Assembly (NCBI GenBank): GCA_963931865.1
Contig: OZ007512.1
Coordinates: 10,859,160-10,923,159, forward strand
Direction: 5' to 3'
From: Axinella damicornis
Taxonomy: Eukaryota > Porifera > Demospongiae > Axinellida > Axinellidae
DNA: 64,000 nt
The notes beneath the pieces are model-generated. The model was not told where the DNA came from and ran no database searches. It saw only the letters and a list, made by a program, of their open reading frames with translations. Shown here one piece after another: positions 13,169 through 24,600 of the stretch. Position 1 is the first letter of the stretch. The number at the start of each line of letters is the position of its first letter. The position numbers were made by a program, and so were the translations under genes.

Positions 13169-14393
13169 TCACTACACACAAACACACACACACACAAATC
13201 ACTACACACACACACACACACACGTGCACACACATGCTCATATGTATGCACACACACCTCCAGAAACTGGAGTAAGCCCCACAGCAGCCAGACATGCAAC
13301 ACCTGGTGTTTCAACAGTAGAGCCACACACATCCCCAAAACCCGTACGGCCGTCAAGAATTCCAGTTCCAGTGAAACCTGTATCACCGTTACCGTCACGA
13401 AGTACCTCGACGGAAAACCTGACACCAGCAAAATCTGGCGGAAGTGGATCCAAGAAACTACCTCAAACCAGTCCACCTCGCGCTCGAATTGAAAAGAAGC
13501 ATGCCTCAGTCGCAAAGCATGTAGCTGAAGCTCAAGTGAAGGCTCTTCCAGATACTGGTGGGAGGGGACGAACAGTTGGATTTGATAAGACGCCAACCCT
13601 TCCCCTACAGGCGGTTACCTCTAAAGCTACTACCACAGGTCACAAATGGCATCCTAAAGGTAAAACTAATGCCTCTAACAGGCAAAAACATGTCAGCCTG
13701 ACTTCTTCTGAAACCGATTTGGAAGAAAGACTGATGCACTCACCCAATAGTCAGGAGACTTCTGGTATGATCACTGATGTCCATGAAAAGCAAAGGACTA
13801 TTGACACTTTGGAAGGTTTAGAATTCACCCATGAGCAAGTTCCAGAAGCAGAACTTTTCAAGCTAGTTTCTTCCCGTATCAGCAAATGGAAAATTCTCGG
13901 TCGATATTTGGGGCTGGATGATGGCACATTGGATGCCATATACACAGACAATCACTTCTCCATTGAAAGGTGTTACAAGATGTTAGTTGCCTGGAGAACG
14001 AAATTCAGAGCCAAAGCGACGTACCTTGAACTTGCAAAGGGGCTTAAGAATACCATGAGGGAAGATCTGCTGCCCGATCTAGTGCCATACATGGTCCAGA
14101 GTTCTGAAGATGGCGATTCTATTCAAGGCGAAAGAATACAAATTCCGATTGGTGAAAATCCTGACCTTCAGACTGTGAAGGACAAGTTTAGGTTGCAGAA
14201 AACTAGTGGAATGAACAGTGCCCGAATCACATTGCAATATCCTTCTCGACTAAGTTCACACAGTGAAACACTAAATTTTATACTGCCTTCTCTAGACGAG
14301 TCCAGTGTGAAGGTTATAGAGGTTCTGTGCGTTGCTGCTAACATAAGAGAAGATGCTAAAAACGTTCAGTTGTTTGTTCAGTACTTAGAATAA
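1172..14393 (+). CDS. Gene A: ankyrin / Q-rich / helical module / C-terminal Death domain protein (5' partial)
   Basis: Multi-exon gene entering from the left edge. Exons: 1172-1267, 1903-2037, 2317-2415, 2725-2805, 2877-2951, 3394-4092, 4531-4623, 4949-5041, 5577-5660, 6278-6370, 8442-8516, 9021-9051, 9716-9865, 10231-10419, 11099-11176, 11337-11810, 12699-12869, 13264-14393. Every junction has AG/GT and the phases agree. The sum is 3846 nt (1281 codons plus stop). The exons up to 8516 are phase 0 and all later introns are phase 1. Order: ankyrin repeats, Gln/Pro-rich exon, helical module shared with gene B, disordered Pro/Ser/Thr linkers, Death domain. AATAAA at 14392-14397 overlaps the stop codon. 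Expected role: a cytoplasmic scaffold or adaptor binding partners through ankyrin repeats and recruiting other death-fold proteins through its Death domain (inference from family). The start codon lies outside the window. Confidence 0.85.
3394..4092 (+). CDS. Gene A Gln/Pro-rich disordered exon
   Basis: A 233-codon exon starting after tag at 3391-3393 and ending at the donor gtaagt (4093). It opens with about a dozen imperfect QLPQQ units (3450-3640) and continues as a low-complexity Gln/Pro/Ser segment. The matching place in gene B holds only a tiny 11-codon exon (35720-35752), so this is a gene-A-specific repeat expansion. The frame stays open through the donor to a stop at 4461. Intron retention would therefore give a truncated isoform lacking everything downstream. 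Confidence 0.8.
3451..3640 (+). repeat. 15-bp coding tandem repeat (QLPQQ)
   Basis: Units of caacagttaccgcag and near variants, about a dozen in a row and in frame. Unit number is expected to vary between alleles. Confidence 0.9.
4531..9865 (+). CDS. Gene A helical module (unnamed, shared by three genes here)
   Basis: Exons 4531-4623 (Pro-rich lead), 4949-5041, 5577-5660, 6278-6370, 8442-8516, 9021-9051 and 9716-9865. Each main exon encodes 25-31 residues predicted to be mostly helical. Signature pieces are EILHEFAQICISAAVRHRG, QFFMQYFENSA, SPLNFLLSG, FPDQLMMALHQ and the short LPWT exon. The same series occurs in gene B (36241 to 40486) and partly in gene C on the - strand. I do not recognise a named domain. 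It could be a divergent extension of the ankyrin solenoid or a separate fold. The last exon (9716-9865) switches the gene to phase 1 and leads into the disordered linkers. Confidence 0.75.
6371..6640 (+). repeat. Degenerate tandem copies of exon end plus donor
   Basis: Directly after the exon 6278-6370, about four decayed copies of the last 60-odd exon bases plus the first intron bases follow, at roughly 6391, 6439, 6492 and 6568. Most keep the string gtgagtgg at their end, so five donor-like sites lie in a row. Confidence 0.8.
6700..6902 (+). pseudogene. Fragment resembling a transposon-associated HIRAN-like protein
   Basis: An open frame (6621-6902) ends with a segment containing HFAVGLVMGEVVVGHIPREL. 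The pattern 'AVxV..xxxVVGHxPRExS' is common in HIRAN-like segments of transposon-encoded proteins in sponges and cnidarians (family knowledge, from memory). No acceptor joins it to gene A and it lies inside an intron. Most likely a transposon remnant; it could be chance. Confidence 0.3.
7153..7425. repeat. Foldback inverted repeat in a gene A intron
   Basis: Arms at about 7153-7226 and 7345-7421 are diverged reverse complements. They share the agctttcaaatgatgtcc/ggacatcatttgaaagct core and the 'cccagctt.atatctc' segment. A third partial copy follows near 7490-7530. Old non-autonomous element; no coding capacity. Confidence 0.6.
7893..8177 (+). mobile_element. TA-target MITE family, copy 1 (5'-truncated)
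   Basis: The right end reads ctaccaggagtgtggttgcc followed by cctcgaa, as in the copies at 33929-34446 and 55837-56333. The left end is missing and replaced by three tandem copies of a 17-bp unit (gcgtggttaccacacg region, 7893-7943). Lies in the intron before exon 8442-8516. Confidence 0.75.
8534..8637. repeat. Tandem repeat, about 36 bp x 3
   Basis: Three copies of a unit containing atgatgacatcatcatcatt and ccactgctatg, just after the donor at 8516. Confidence 0.85.
9228..9545. mobile_element. Dispersed 'TTTAAAATTGATGC' MITE family, intron copy
   Basis: Begins with a form of gtctttaaaattgatgctga and contains runs of 'ccagaaggcttcttctgag' type units. Related copies, all intronic or intergenic and of varying completeness: about 1480-1650, 10508-10800, 26428-26832, 35995-36165, 37476-37818 and 41247-41460. 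In the fuller copies the two ends are inverted repeats (compare 37484-37510 with 37780-37812). No protein. Confidence 0.65.
9929..10030. mobile_element. Short TAGTC..GACTA terminal-inverted-repeat element
   Basis: About 102 bp starting tagtcctgttcccagacc and ending gggactgagacta. Flanked by an imperfect 9-bp duplication (atgtcttta / acgtctcta, 7 of 9). Its ends match those of the larger MULE-like elements at 38818 and 48818. Confidence 0.6.
10231..12869 (+). CDS. Gene A disordered Pro/Ser/Thr linker exons
   Basis: Exons 10231-10419, 11099-11176, 11337-11810 and 12699-12869. All begin and end in phase 1, so each can be skipped or moved without breaking frame. The composition is rich in Pro, Ser, Thr and Gln with no recognisable domain. 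They join the helical module to the Death domain and probably act as a flexible spacer with phosphorylation or SH3-type motifs (inference). Confidence 0.75.
11819..11995. repeat. Foldback element after exon 11337-11810
   Basis: Arms 'gtatccctggccagcgggat' (from about 11820) and its complement near 11975-11994, with a further inverted section around 'gggaaaggtcagtgctt' / 'aagcactggcctttccc'. It begins only 8-10 bases after the donor at 11811. Confidence 0.8.
12000..12285. mobile_element. MITE with about 21-bp inverted ends
   Basis: Ends actatgcttaggctattcta (about 12005) and tagaatagcctaagtatagt (about 12259) are inverted copies with one mismatch. The interior shows no protein. Sits in a gene A intron beside the foldback element. 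Confidence 0.7.
13073..13258. repeat. (CA)n microsatellite abutting a splice acceptor
   Basis: About 185 bp of CA-rich simple repeat ending three bases before the acceptor cag (13261-13263) of the Death-domain exon. There is almost no pyrimidine tract between them. Frames read across it are artefacts. Confidence 0.95.
13264..14393 (+). CDS. Gene A terminal exon with Death domain
   Basis: Single 1130-nt last exon entered in phase 1. The first about 190 codons are a basic, Ser/Thr/Pro-rich linker. A Death domain follows at roughly 13840-14080. Seen: ELFKLVSSRISKWKILGRYL, then LGLDDGTLDAI, a helix ending KMLVAW, and YLELAKGLKNTM. The pattern W(K)xLGRxLGL..xxldaI..(x)n..mLxxW is diagnostic of Death-fold proteins. 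A roughly 100-residue tail follows with no recognised domain. Stop at 14391-14393, with AATAAA directly overlapping. Likely role: homotypic Death-Death assembly (family knowledge). Gene B carries a kinase in the matching position. Confidence 0.85.
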
Positions 14394-14397
14394 TAAA
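14392..14397 (+). terminator. Poly(A) signal of gene A
   Basis: Canonical AATAAA starting in the stop codon. It implies an extremely short 3' UTR. Confidence 0.6.
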
Positions 14398-14760
14398 TTT
14401 TATGTTGTGCAATGTCCGTAATGCAATTTTATGTTGTGAAATTAACTTCCTTGTATGAATTCCCTGTAATGTTTGTTGTACAGAATAAGGAATGCAGACT
14501 GTGATTGATAGACCTACGTAAGTCACTGCTGTTCCTAGGATCTCTCTACTATAGTAGGTGCTGCTATGGTAACCAGATTTTAAACTCTGCATCAATCATA
14601 GACATTATAACAATAACGCATATAATTTAATGCTCGAATCCATGGACCTTTTTTATTACCCCCTTGTTCCACACTGGGCTCGCTGCAGCCTATAACAGTG
14701 GTTGTAGAGAAGTCCCTATACTGCAAGTACGTATTGCAATGAATTTTAGCGATCATCCTA
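14398..14760. other. Intergenic gap between genes A and B
   Basis: No convincing exon or repeat on either strand. Short open frames are not supported by splice sites or composition. Confidence 0.6.
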
Positions 14761-14764
14761 GCTG

Positions 14765-14793
14765 TGACGTCACGATATTGGCGCATATAAAAG
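14765..14793 (+). promoter_or_regulatory. CRE-like site plus TATA box, candidate gene B promoter
   Basis: A perfect TGACGTCA palindrome (14765-14772) lies 11 bases upstream of catataaaag (14784-14793). The TATA box is about 90 bases before the first ATG of gene B (14882), which leaves room for a start site near 14815-14825. CRE sites bind CREB/ATF bZIP factors in animals. Its place, in the gap between two head-to-tail paralogs, supports a promoter. Initiation itself is not visible in sequence. Confidence 0.5.
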
Positions 14794-14881
14794 TCAACAT
14801 GCATGCATCCAGTTAAACTAGTTCCAAGTGCCTTATCGTAGGCTTGCCCCGTACACGGTATGTTTCAGCGTCAAAGTGAAA

Positions 14882-14972
14882 ATGAGTTTGAAGGGAGGAA
14901 TGGTCGACCTCAGCTTGCTGGACGATCCAAAATGGGATCAGATGCGAATACGGGACGATCTGCTAGACGGCG
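14882..14972 (+). CDS. Candidate first exon of gene B
   Basis: ATG followed by 30 codons (starts MSLKGGMVDLSLLDD) and a strong donor gtgagt at 14973, phase 1. It lies downstream of the CRE/TATA pair and its phase fits the CARD exon at 20782. The 5.8-kb intron that follows is full of repeats, so another first exon cannot be excluded. Confidence 0.45.
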
Positions 14973-15085
14973 GTGAGTGAAGATTTGCGTTCTTTGTTGT
15001 GATATCGCACCGTACTGAATTGTACCTTTCAGCTACTTCTCTGTGTATATAGGTTAATTGTTGCTATTATCAATATGACGCCACC

Positions 15086-15116
<31 letters not shown>

Positions 15117-15320
15117 AATAATAATAATAAATCCACAAGCCGTCACGCAGCAGCGCAGAACGGGAGGGCAGGGCCGGCGGAAGCAATTTGGGTTTGGTAG
15201 GGCAAAATGGGACATGTCCACTGGCGAAGGTAGTGTGCAGAGGCGCGTAGTGCCGATGTGTCTATCGCGCGAAGCGCGAAAAAACTTGTTCACATTAGGC
15301 GACGGAAGCATAAAGTAGAT

Positions 15321-15351
<31 letters not shown>

Positions 15352-18300
15352 TGTCGAGGCGCGAAGCGCGTCCGCAGAGGCTGCGAAGTAGGTGATGAGT
15401 ATTATCCGCGCGAAGCGTGGAAATTTTTTTAGCCTACAATGATTTTGTAAGTCTCGGCACCGAAGTGCCGAGACACAGTGCTGGATGCGTAGGTACGTAC
15501 GTGGTACGTGGTACGTACGTACGTACGTCGCTTTTCGCAATGCGCCCGCGCAAGTGCAGCAACCTGCTCTACACTCATACTAGACGAATGCAGAACATTG
15601 TGGAGCGAGCCTGAGCGAGTACATGCAGGTGCTGAATGTGCATGGAGCAGTTGCATGTGGTGAAATGTGCATGAAGCAATTGCATGTGCTGAATGTGCAT
15701 GGAGCAGTTGCATGCGGTGAAATGTGCATGGAGCAGTTGCATGTGCTGAAATGTGCATGGAGCATGTGCTGAATGTGCATGGAGCAGTTGCATTTGGTGA
15801 AATGTGCATGGAGACACTAAAAATATACTCGAGCACTTCACAGTGCTGAAGAATGAAGCAGTCTGGCAGGTAGGTCCAGGAGCGGTCTCTGTCTCTGTTG
15901 TTGCAGCCACCGACGACGACTTCCTCGTTCTCTGCTGATGCCAGATCTGTGTCATGCACATGCCTGGTCACAGTAACACTAAGTGTTACTGTGTGCAGGC
16001 CAGTCAACTTCCCATCCCCTGCATGGCGATAGCTGAAGCAGTCTAACAGGGCAGGCACATCGCATCACACCGTGATGGTTTATAGCTCAGTATTCATGCT
16101 GCACACCATGATGATGTGCTCACACAGAACCTCCAAGGATATTGACGCTGACTTAAGCTGAAAATCTCATAGCTAACAGGTTTTGCAGTCATAAAGGGTT
16201 AAACAGCGGCCATGTCCTCTGCATGATTCCAGCTGATACCAAGTCGTGCCGAGACACATCAAGTCTTTTTAAAGACTCACTTGTTAGCTATCAGGAAGGG
16301 CTCTCGTAGCATCTTCATGCATTTCAACATCTATGTGCCCATGCAGATTCATGCAAGTCCAGTAGCAGCAGGAAGTGGAAAATTTGATGCCACAGGACCA
16401 GAGCTTTTCGTGCCATTTCCCCCTCCCATTGCATTGTGAGCACTTATCACGTGTGGCAGAGTTACGTCAGCATTAAATAGCAGTTAGCTACTAAGTTAGA
16501 GCCAAGCCTACATCGAACTAGCGTAGTGTAGTTGCCTCGACAGCGAAAATGTGGTAGGCAGGCAGTATATATGTTGATGGTAGTCCTGTGATCCAGTGCC
16601 CCTCTGTATGTGGAGTAAGCGGATGGCAGCATAGATGGCAGTCCTGTGAACCGGTGCCCCCTGTGCCCCCACCTCCAAAAATCCAGGGGGGCACGTGCCC
16701 CCCCCGGCTTCCGTCGCCTATGTTCACGGTCATTTTTCAGTTGCCTGGATGGGGTCTCGTAGCACCTTCGTGCTTTGGACTGCACTGCCACTGCTCTCTG
16801 GTTTACGTGCAATCTGTGACCGTCTCATACTCGACGTGGAAAGGGGATGTACGCTGTGCTGGTAGCCCACGCCTACTAATTCAAAATCGCACATGGTAGT
16901 CAGCACGTAACCATGCTGTTGTTCGCAAAGTTAACCATCGTATACATACTCAACAAGAGCCCGGTACAGGGCCATAGCCGCAAGCTCGGAAGTGGTCAGG
17001 TTGAACAGCAGTGTTGGCTTAGCGGCGGTGCAGCAAAACTTGAAGTGTCTGGACACATACCGCAGGGCCGTAGCCGCTGGTACGGTTGATCCGGTTTCAA
17101 CTGGACCACTTTTGAGGGAACATTTAAAAATTTTAATGGATTTCTGGCCTTCTGAGGTTTCTGATGCAATTCTCGGGTATAAGAATGTGGCAACCGGGCA
17201 CAGTGCTTGCTAGCTAGAGCATGGATATCTATGGCTACAGTGACACGTCGCATACAGACTCAGCTCTTCCTGTTCGTCGTACTGCAGGATCTAGGAACGG
17301 CCAGCTAGCTAGCTATTAAGCCACTGGCTCTGCGCGGAGCACAGCACAGGTTTGACTTACCAAAAGCTCACTTGGGAAACTCAAAGTTCTTGGGCTCATC
17401 AGGGAGACTAGGAAGTGACAGTTTCAAGCTATTCGCAGCCATCTTCGTATCGATCACCACGGTGTTCTGCCACATATGCGCAACGATTGTCATTGTCGCA
17501 AAATGTTCCCTCAAAAGTGGTCCGGTTGAAACCAGATCAACCGTACTGGCGGCTACGGCCCTGCGGTATGTGTCCAGACACTTCAAGTTTTGCTGCAATG
17601 CAACTGGACTCGTAAACAGACTTTCCTTCGAGCCTGGTCCCCAGTACGTAGCTATGTATCGACGGAGGAGGACGCTCAGTGCCGCCTGATGTTTATCAAG
17701 TACCATGGTTTGTCAAAACATTGGTCTGGCAGTTGCCGGGTCTGCCGGACCTGTTCCGCCGCCCCTGGAGGAAGCCGAGAGGTATACAAGCAAAAGACAA
17801 AACCGCATAGCGGTAGTGACAAATGGGATGGAAACAGGAAATCAGAAATGCCAGACTGCTGTTGTCAGGCAGGTTATGATCCGGATTTGGAAACGAAACG
17901 AAACGAAACCGGAAACCACGGCCTACAACGAACACATCGTTTCTCACAGCAATCAGTGGCCTATCTACGGTAGGGCCTAGCAGGGCACAGGCCCTGCCTG
18001 ACGGTCAAAATGCCCGCCCTGCCAGTAACTAGCAGCTAAGTAGTAGTAAAATGGCCAAGTCAGTCTTGAGACCCCAGCAGCATGGCTGAGTCACACTTCC
18101 CCGAACAGCGCTTGAGGGCGTAGAGACAATGTGACACACTGGCTAATTTGGCGGCAAGTTCCATCCCAAGCTTGCATGCAGAAATGATCTCAGTTGGTGT
18201 CAAATTCGGCAGCCCACCCCCCCCCCCCCCCCCCCCCCCCCCAGACCCAATGCACACGCTTACTTCTCTCTGCATCATCGATTCTCATACATCTGGAACT

Positions 18301-18636
18301 TGCAGTACAAAGCACGAAGGTGCCATGAGGGACCATCCTGATAGCTAACTGAAAAATGAAGGCAAAAAAACCCAGAAGTTTCCGCGCTTTGCGCGGACCG
18401 ATCAGCCCTACGTGCCTCTATTCACTATATACCTTTGGCAGCAATATTGTTCCTGTAGTGCCCTACCAATTCTACACTTCTGGCTACGCCACTGACATCA
18501 ACAGCAGGCTCTATCCAGACTACAGGCTCTATAGAAGTTGCTATTTACTCGCTGACTATGACTTGTTCACAGCCAGCACCCAGGCACATACTGAGACCAC
18601 GGCATGCACAACCATGGTATCCTCGACTCGAGACAC

Positions 18637-18690
<54 letters not shown>

Positions 18691-21600
18691 GCACACACAC
18701 ACGCACAGCACACACACACCACACACACACCACACACACACAGAACTCACACACACACAGCACTCACACCATGCAACACACACAACACGCAAACATACTC
18801 TGACTTGCGAGACCGGCAGTGACTATCACACAAAAGTACAATGCAGGGTACATGGCTACGAACTAACTTACAGGTTTACTAGAGGTGGTAGATGGTAGAT
18901 AGTACTTCGTTTGCGCCTGTGACGAAAAAGTTCTTTCTGGCTCTCTTCCGTTTCATGGTTGCCAACAACAATTCAAGATCGGAATCACAATGCAAACTTT
19001 GAAAGTGACATTTTGAGAAGCAGAATGCTCACGAGGAGCTTAGAAGGTCTGCGCATGTGTGCACAAGGGCATGGTTTTCGTTTCGTTTCGTTTTGTTTCC
19101 CGTTCCGGATTTTACAACCTGCCGCTGTTGTTGCACCTAGGCCTCAAGCTCCTTGCCACACTGTTTTCTGTAATGACAGTGTGTGTGTTTAAATCCATTG
19201 TCATTTGCAAAATTTGTTCTAATGACTTGGAATGTGCGAAAAATTAAAGGAAGCATGGCTACAACTTACATAGTGAAAAGCGTTAATCTTTTCCTTGAAA
19301 TACTGTGCAGTCGGAATCAGATACTGTTGCTTGATTTTAACAGCCCTTCATACATCCATTTTAGCTGAGGCATCTACTGAGCTTGCACTACGCAACATAA
19401 AGCATCTGCTGTAGTTGGAAGTTAACAGGATGTCAGACTTCTCTACACTGGAAGCTGACCATGCAGCACCGGAATTAGCCTTGTTCCCAGGTCTCCACAC
19501 CCACCTTTTGTTCAAGCCCACTAAACCTTTTTTCTGCAGTAGTCAGGACAATGGCCAGAAGAGAGTCATACCAAACATAATTATAGCTACACTAGTGTTG
19601 TACTTGGTAAATGAACTTTGGTATTTCAGGTATATAGTATCAAAATTACAGCAAGAAAGTGCACTCGGGCGTACTAAGACATGGGAAATCAATTTCACGT
19701 CACGCGGAGAATAAATTATAGTCTGCGGAAATATTCATTTAGTGTACGGAGAAAGATAATGGCGGCACGAAAAAACGAGCAGAGTATAGTCTACTAGTGT
19801 GTCTCTCTGGATGATAGTTGTAGCTTCGCTTTGTGCTAGTTGTACCTTTGGTGCTGCTCCTGTGTGGATTTCGAACGGCAGTATATGCTTGAACTTTACA
19901 CTGTGTCCTGCCGACTGTGTACATGGATAGTGTTGGACGAAAGGCGGAGGTGAAGAACGCTACACAAAGTTGTCGGATATGGCTTGGGGAGTTGAGTATG
20001 AATCGGCAATAGCAAAACTTGCTACATGGAAGTGAGTTCACTGTTGATACTCGTTTATGGGCGTGCTTTGTGTCGTAACGCTACTCGATGTTGATGACTT
20101 TCGGCGTCCAGCAGGAGTGTTGTAGGTGACTGCCGATTCATGTAGATGGTTCCGTGTGTAATACCATGAGCTGAACGTGTACAGAAAGTTTGGTCGCGGA
20201 CAAAAGTTGTCTTCACCTCCGCCTTTTGTGATTTATTCTTAATTATTGGACGATTGATGTGGGCCGCAATTACTAGCCACGCTCACATATGGGATTTCCA
20301 TGGTAACGTGCATATAGCTTGGGGTTTCTATTATATAGGTATCATCACACTCCATCTGATTCCTTGTAGTTTACAAAATATTGATGAAAGTGTACCTGTA
20401 TGTCTAGAACTCAAATTATGCCAGTCCCATGCCTTAGTTCGCTTGAGCAGTTCATTTAGTTGAAAGTGGTCTGGTCTCCGTATAGCATCTCTGGAACAGG
20501 TGATAGCAAGTTGAATACAGAATCTGTGACATCAGTGATGGCATTCATCACGTGAGAAATCCGTCGAGGCCTTCCCCTTGCTTTTGTACTGCAGGCAGCA
20601 AAAGCTGGTTGTAAGGGCCTGGGAACAATGCTGCACTTACCCCACAGTGCACGCTGCATGTGCATCACTTGAATATATCATCACTTGAATATATCATCAC
20701 TTGAATATATCATGTGCATCACTTGAATATATCTATCGCTGATGTTCTTTTGTTACATTCACACGTACATACACTTTGCAGTGAAAAATCTACCTGAGGA
20801 TCTTCACATGGCTGTTCTTCCGCAGTTGCTGTCTGATCTATACAGTCATATGTGTGCAGGGCAAAAATTTCTTCCATTCATTCACCAAAGGCTGTGTCTA
20901 AACCAGAATGAAGTTTGGTGGTTCACAGAATGGCAGGCACCACCAAAGGAGAAGGCACTTAAGCTATATAGCATGCTGCTGGGTAAAGGCAAGAATGTTG
21001 TCTATCACCTGTTCCTCGCTCTCCTTGATTCTTCATCCGTTCTGCCCAACCACTATGTCCTTGCCAACACCCTGAAGAAGAAGTGTGAGACATCATTTAA
21101 AAATTGTTGCTAGATATTACTCACCCTTGGGCTATGGGCTTGAAGATTACAGATTGCATAGCGGTTAATGCAGTTTCAGAACCCTATTGAGCAATTAAGG
21201 TGGCATGTTGGTTTTTCTCCAGCACTGGCAGTACAGTTACATGGACAATAGGGCTCACGGGGCCACAGTTACCAAATTGCCAGACGCAATGCCACTTTAG
21301 TTGGTTGGTTGTTTCTCCCCTCAGGCAAAAAAGTACTCGGAGTGGCAATTTGGTACTTGCAGGGATTCTAGCCTTTTATGCCGTCAAAACTGCCTCCATA
21401 TCCCCCCCTAGGCCCTCTCGCTACCTCAATTTCAGCTCTGCGCACGGGCGCTGCACCACAGGCGTCTTCTTGGTGAACGTGGGCGCCCACAGCCCACTCG
21501 CCGCTACCTGTACCTTTAAATGATTCGACCCAGCCAAGTGTTTTCTGACGTGATATACGCTCAGTGATGAGAGATCTGCCCCACGACTGCAGAGCTTCTT

Positions 21601-24600
21601 GGTAGGAGGACGCGCTTCTTCCACGGCCTCGGATCGTCAACGCGCTCGTAAACTTCACTGCACGTGTCCATTATTCGTGCACCTCCGTATATCTTATTTC
21701 GTGGATAGTATACCTCCGTATACTACGCACACGTCATTATGACGTCATGGTTGGTTGTTGGTTCACAGGTCAAGGCAAAAAGGGGGATTGCGTCGGCAAA
21801 AAAGTGAACGGTGGCCCCGTGATAGGGCTGCATTATTTTGGTTGGTTGAGTAGACAATCCTTAGCCTCATTCCCAGGCCTACCCTGTTCTGTCTGTTCTT
21901 TGGTTTGCGTTGACAATAATACACGGATGCGGAAGAGCGGCAAAGAATGGAGAAGGCCTGGTATCATTCATCAAGTGAGTGACGTCAGGTGGACGCAAGG
22001 TGGACGTATCACATGATGAATAATACCAGGCCTTCCCCGTTTTTCGCTGCGCCACTCTTCCACATTCGTCAACGCAAACCGAAGAACAGAAAAACGGGGT
22101 AGGCCTGGGAACAAGGCTAGACAATCAAATGCTGTCAATGGATAATCACATGGTCCCAGTCGTTAGGCCAGCGGTCCAAATAATTGGAATTTAAAGCAAG
22201 AACAGGAAGTGCCCGGGAAGCTTCATTCCAATGTGTAATTAGTATGCCGCTTACTTCCTGCCTTTTCCAACAGACAGCTCTCTCCAACCATGGCAGATTC
22301 AAGCCGGACTTGTGCCCGTTTTTATAGAATGGCACCTGTGCTTCACGAAAATCTACTTTTTCTCGGCAGCAGGTGAGGCTAGGCGTCGCAGGAGCGACTT
22401 CTGTCAACATCGTTGCGCGCGACTCGATCGACACCCCCACACATAAATCGGGTACATTTTGTTTTACCTGGACTGTCATTGACGACCTATATATCGTTGG
22501 ATAGCCCGAAAAAATCTCTACAAAATATGTGGAAAGTGGCGTTTTCCACCAGAAAGTTTTTACGCTACGCGAGATCAAAGTAAGCCCAAAACATTGCACA
22601 TTGCGCACGTTCACACGTCTTGTTGACAAAGAATGGAGACTGACACGAGCTCAGGATGCTGGAAGAAGGTAAAAAGTAGGTCATGGTATTACCCTAGCTG
22701 GGTAGCTTGGCTACATCTTGAGAGTTATGCTAGTGCCTGTTGTATCATACATATAAGCAGATTCCAGGCTATGGGCCCGGGCTGGGGGGATACATGCACA
22801 ACATGCATGGAGCCATTGCTGTTTAGCTACAGTCCTCTCATCCTGAAAGACTAGTTTAGGTATTTCAGATCTGGTTGAGGTGGAAATAGCACAGGGACAG
22901 GAGGATCTAGCTGGTGGAGAACAGTATGCATCGGAGTTGGTGGTCCCTCCCTTACCGAACAGTGTGCTCCATATGGTCCCCCTGGGACCAGCCGTGGTAC
23001 TGTTAGCAGTCCCCCTATACTGTAACTGATCCTGGTCCCTCAGTTGTTTACTAGCCCAGGTCACAACTGTTCACTAGAGGGTCAACTATTGCATCTGTTT
23101 ACGCTTGAGTCTAAACCAACTTCATCCCATTCAACACATATATACTAGAAGCATTGTTGGTGCATGATTGTGTTTACGGAGATCGCCATAGAAGCTGCTA
23201 TCTATCTGCTAAATAGCCGCCATGTTGGTGTCGTATTCTCGAATTGACGACGTCAGCGGTCTATACACCCGGCATCAGGTTCTCAGGGCAGTAGGACAAG
23301 ATGACGAGTGCAGACTTGTCATTTTGTAAATGGTTCTACTGCTTTTCTCCTTCAACACACCCTGAACAGTTTCCTCCACGTAACCTACAAGTGAATTAAA
23401 ATCAGTGAATGCATTGTTCCCAAGGGGGAAGCTGATGATGGCAATGAGTGATTGTTGGGAATGTTGCTCTGCACTTTCAGAAGAGTGCCCTCCATGATGT
23501 CCCACTGCAGCCACCCTGGGGTATGTGGTACGTCCCTGGGATGATGTGCATGTTCCCCTTAGCACCAGCTGGCCTAGCTATGCTATCACATGTGGCTGTT
23601 CCCCCTCGAAACTGGCTTGCACTGAATAATGCAGTGCTGGTTCTTAGAGGAAGTGGTTAGATACCCCAGTCTCTGACGAACCATCTTTCCACCACCTCGA
23701 TTAGGGTGGGGGACATCCTGTCCTCCTGACGGTCCTAGGACCGCACATCCGGGGGGGGGGGGGGGGGGGGGGGGGGATATCTGGACCTCCAATACCTTGC
23801 CAAAATGTCAGAACTTGAGATTACAAATTAGCTTGTGTACATGGGTGTAGATACAGGGCCATATATAGGAGTAGGTGCATTACAGCCGTCAAGCCAATCT
23901 ATTGCCTGGGTATGTCAGACCTACACACAGGTATGGAGAGAAGATGGGAGGGCTGGAAAGTAGCAAATTGCATGTTGTGCATGTACCCCAGCCCCTGAGC
24001 AGGCCTAGCCTGGAATCTGCTTATATGTATGATACAACAGGCACTAGCATAACTCTCAAGATGTAGCCAAGCTACCCAGCTAGGGTAATAGCGTACAGTC
24101 CCCAATTATGGCCAGTCCCCTATTATGGCCATGTACTAGTATTCGCGATTCCTGACTACTGGTAGATTCCCGTATTCTTGCACATGCGCAGTATAACTAA
24201 GGTAACGTAGGGCACAAAAAAAGTTGGTGTCAGCATTATTGCTCTCGGAGAAATATCACCCTGAATCGGTGATTGACTTTTCTCACCGCGCGATGTTCGG
24301 GCGACGGGCTCCTACTGAGTTGAGACAGGTGGCGTTGCTCCATTTTGTATTTCTAGGTATCCATGACTGTTTGTAGAGTATTTTTGTAAGTTCTGTCGTT
24401 GCCAAAAGAAACCGGAGAAAAAACTGGAAGTTTAATTGTCAACAACTTTGTTTATTTTACTATACTTGCTGTATTGAATTTGATAATGCTGTACAACAAT
24501 ATAATAAGCTCCTGTGGTGGCTCAGCATGTCCTAGGACCGTGAAATCTTCACCGTCTGTCAAGTAGGGGTGGGGGTCAATGCAGGGTTAAAGTTTTAAAG

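Noticed and set aside
13048..13596. Reverse-strand Cys/Val-rich frames and forward His/Thr-rich frames
   Set aside because: They translate the (CA)n/(GT)n microsatellite. The same applies to 18545-18822 and 45353-45658.
15429..16058. 209-codon reverse frame with repeated HISPHATAPCTF-like units
   Set aside because: It reads the 33-bp minisatellite and flanking repeat; no domain.
17368..17706. Reverse frame with LKCLDTYRRAVAA
   Set aside because: The conserved stretch lies in both arms of an inverted repeat. No domain or splice support.
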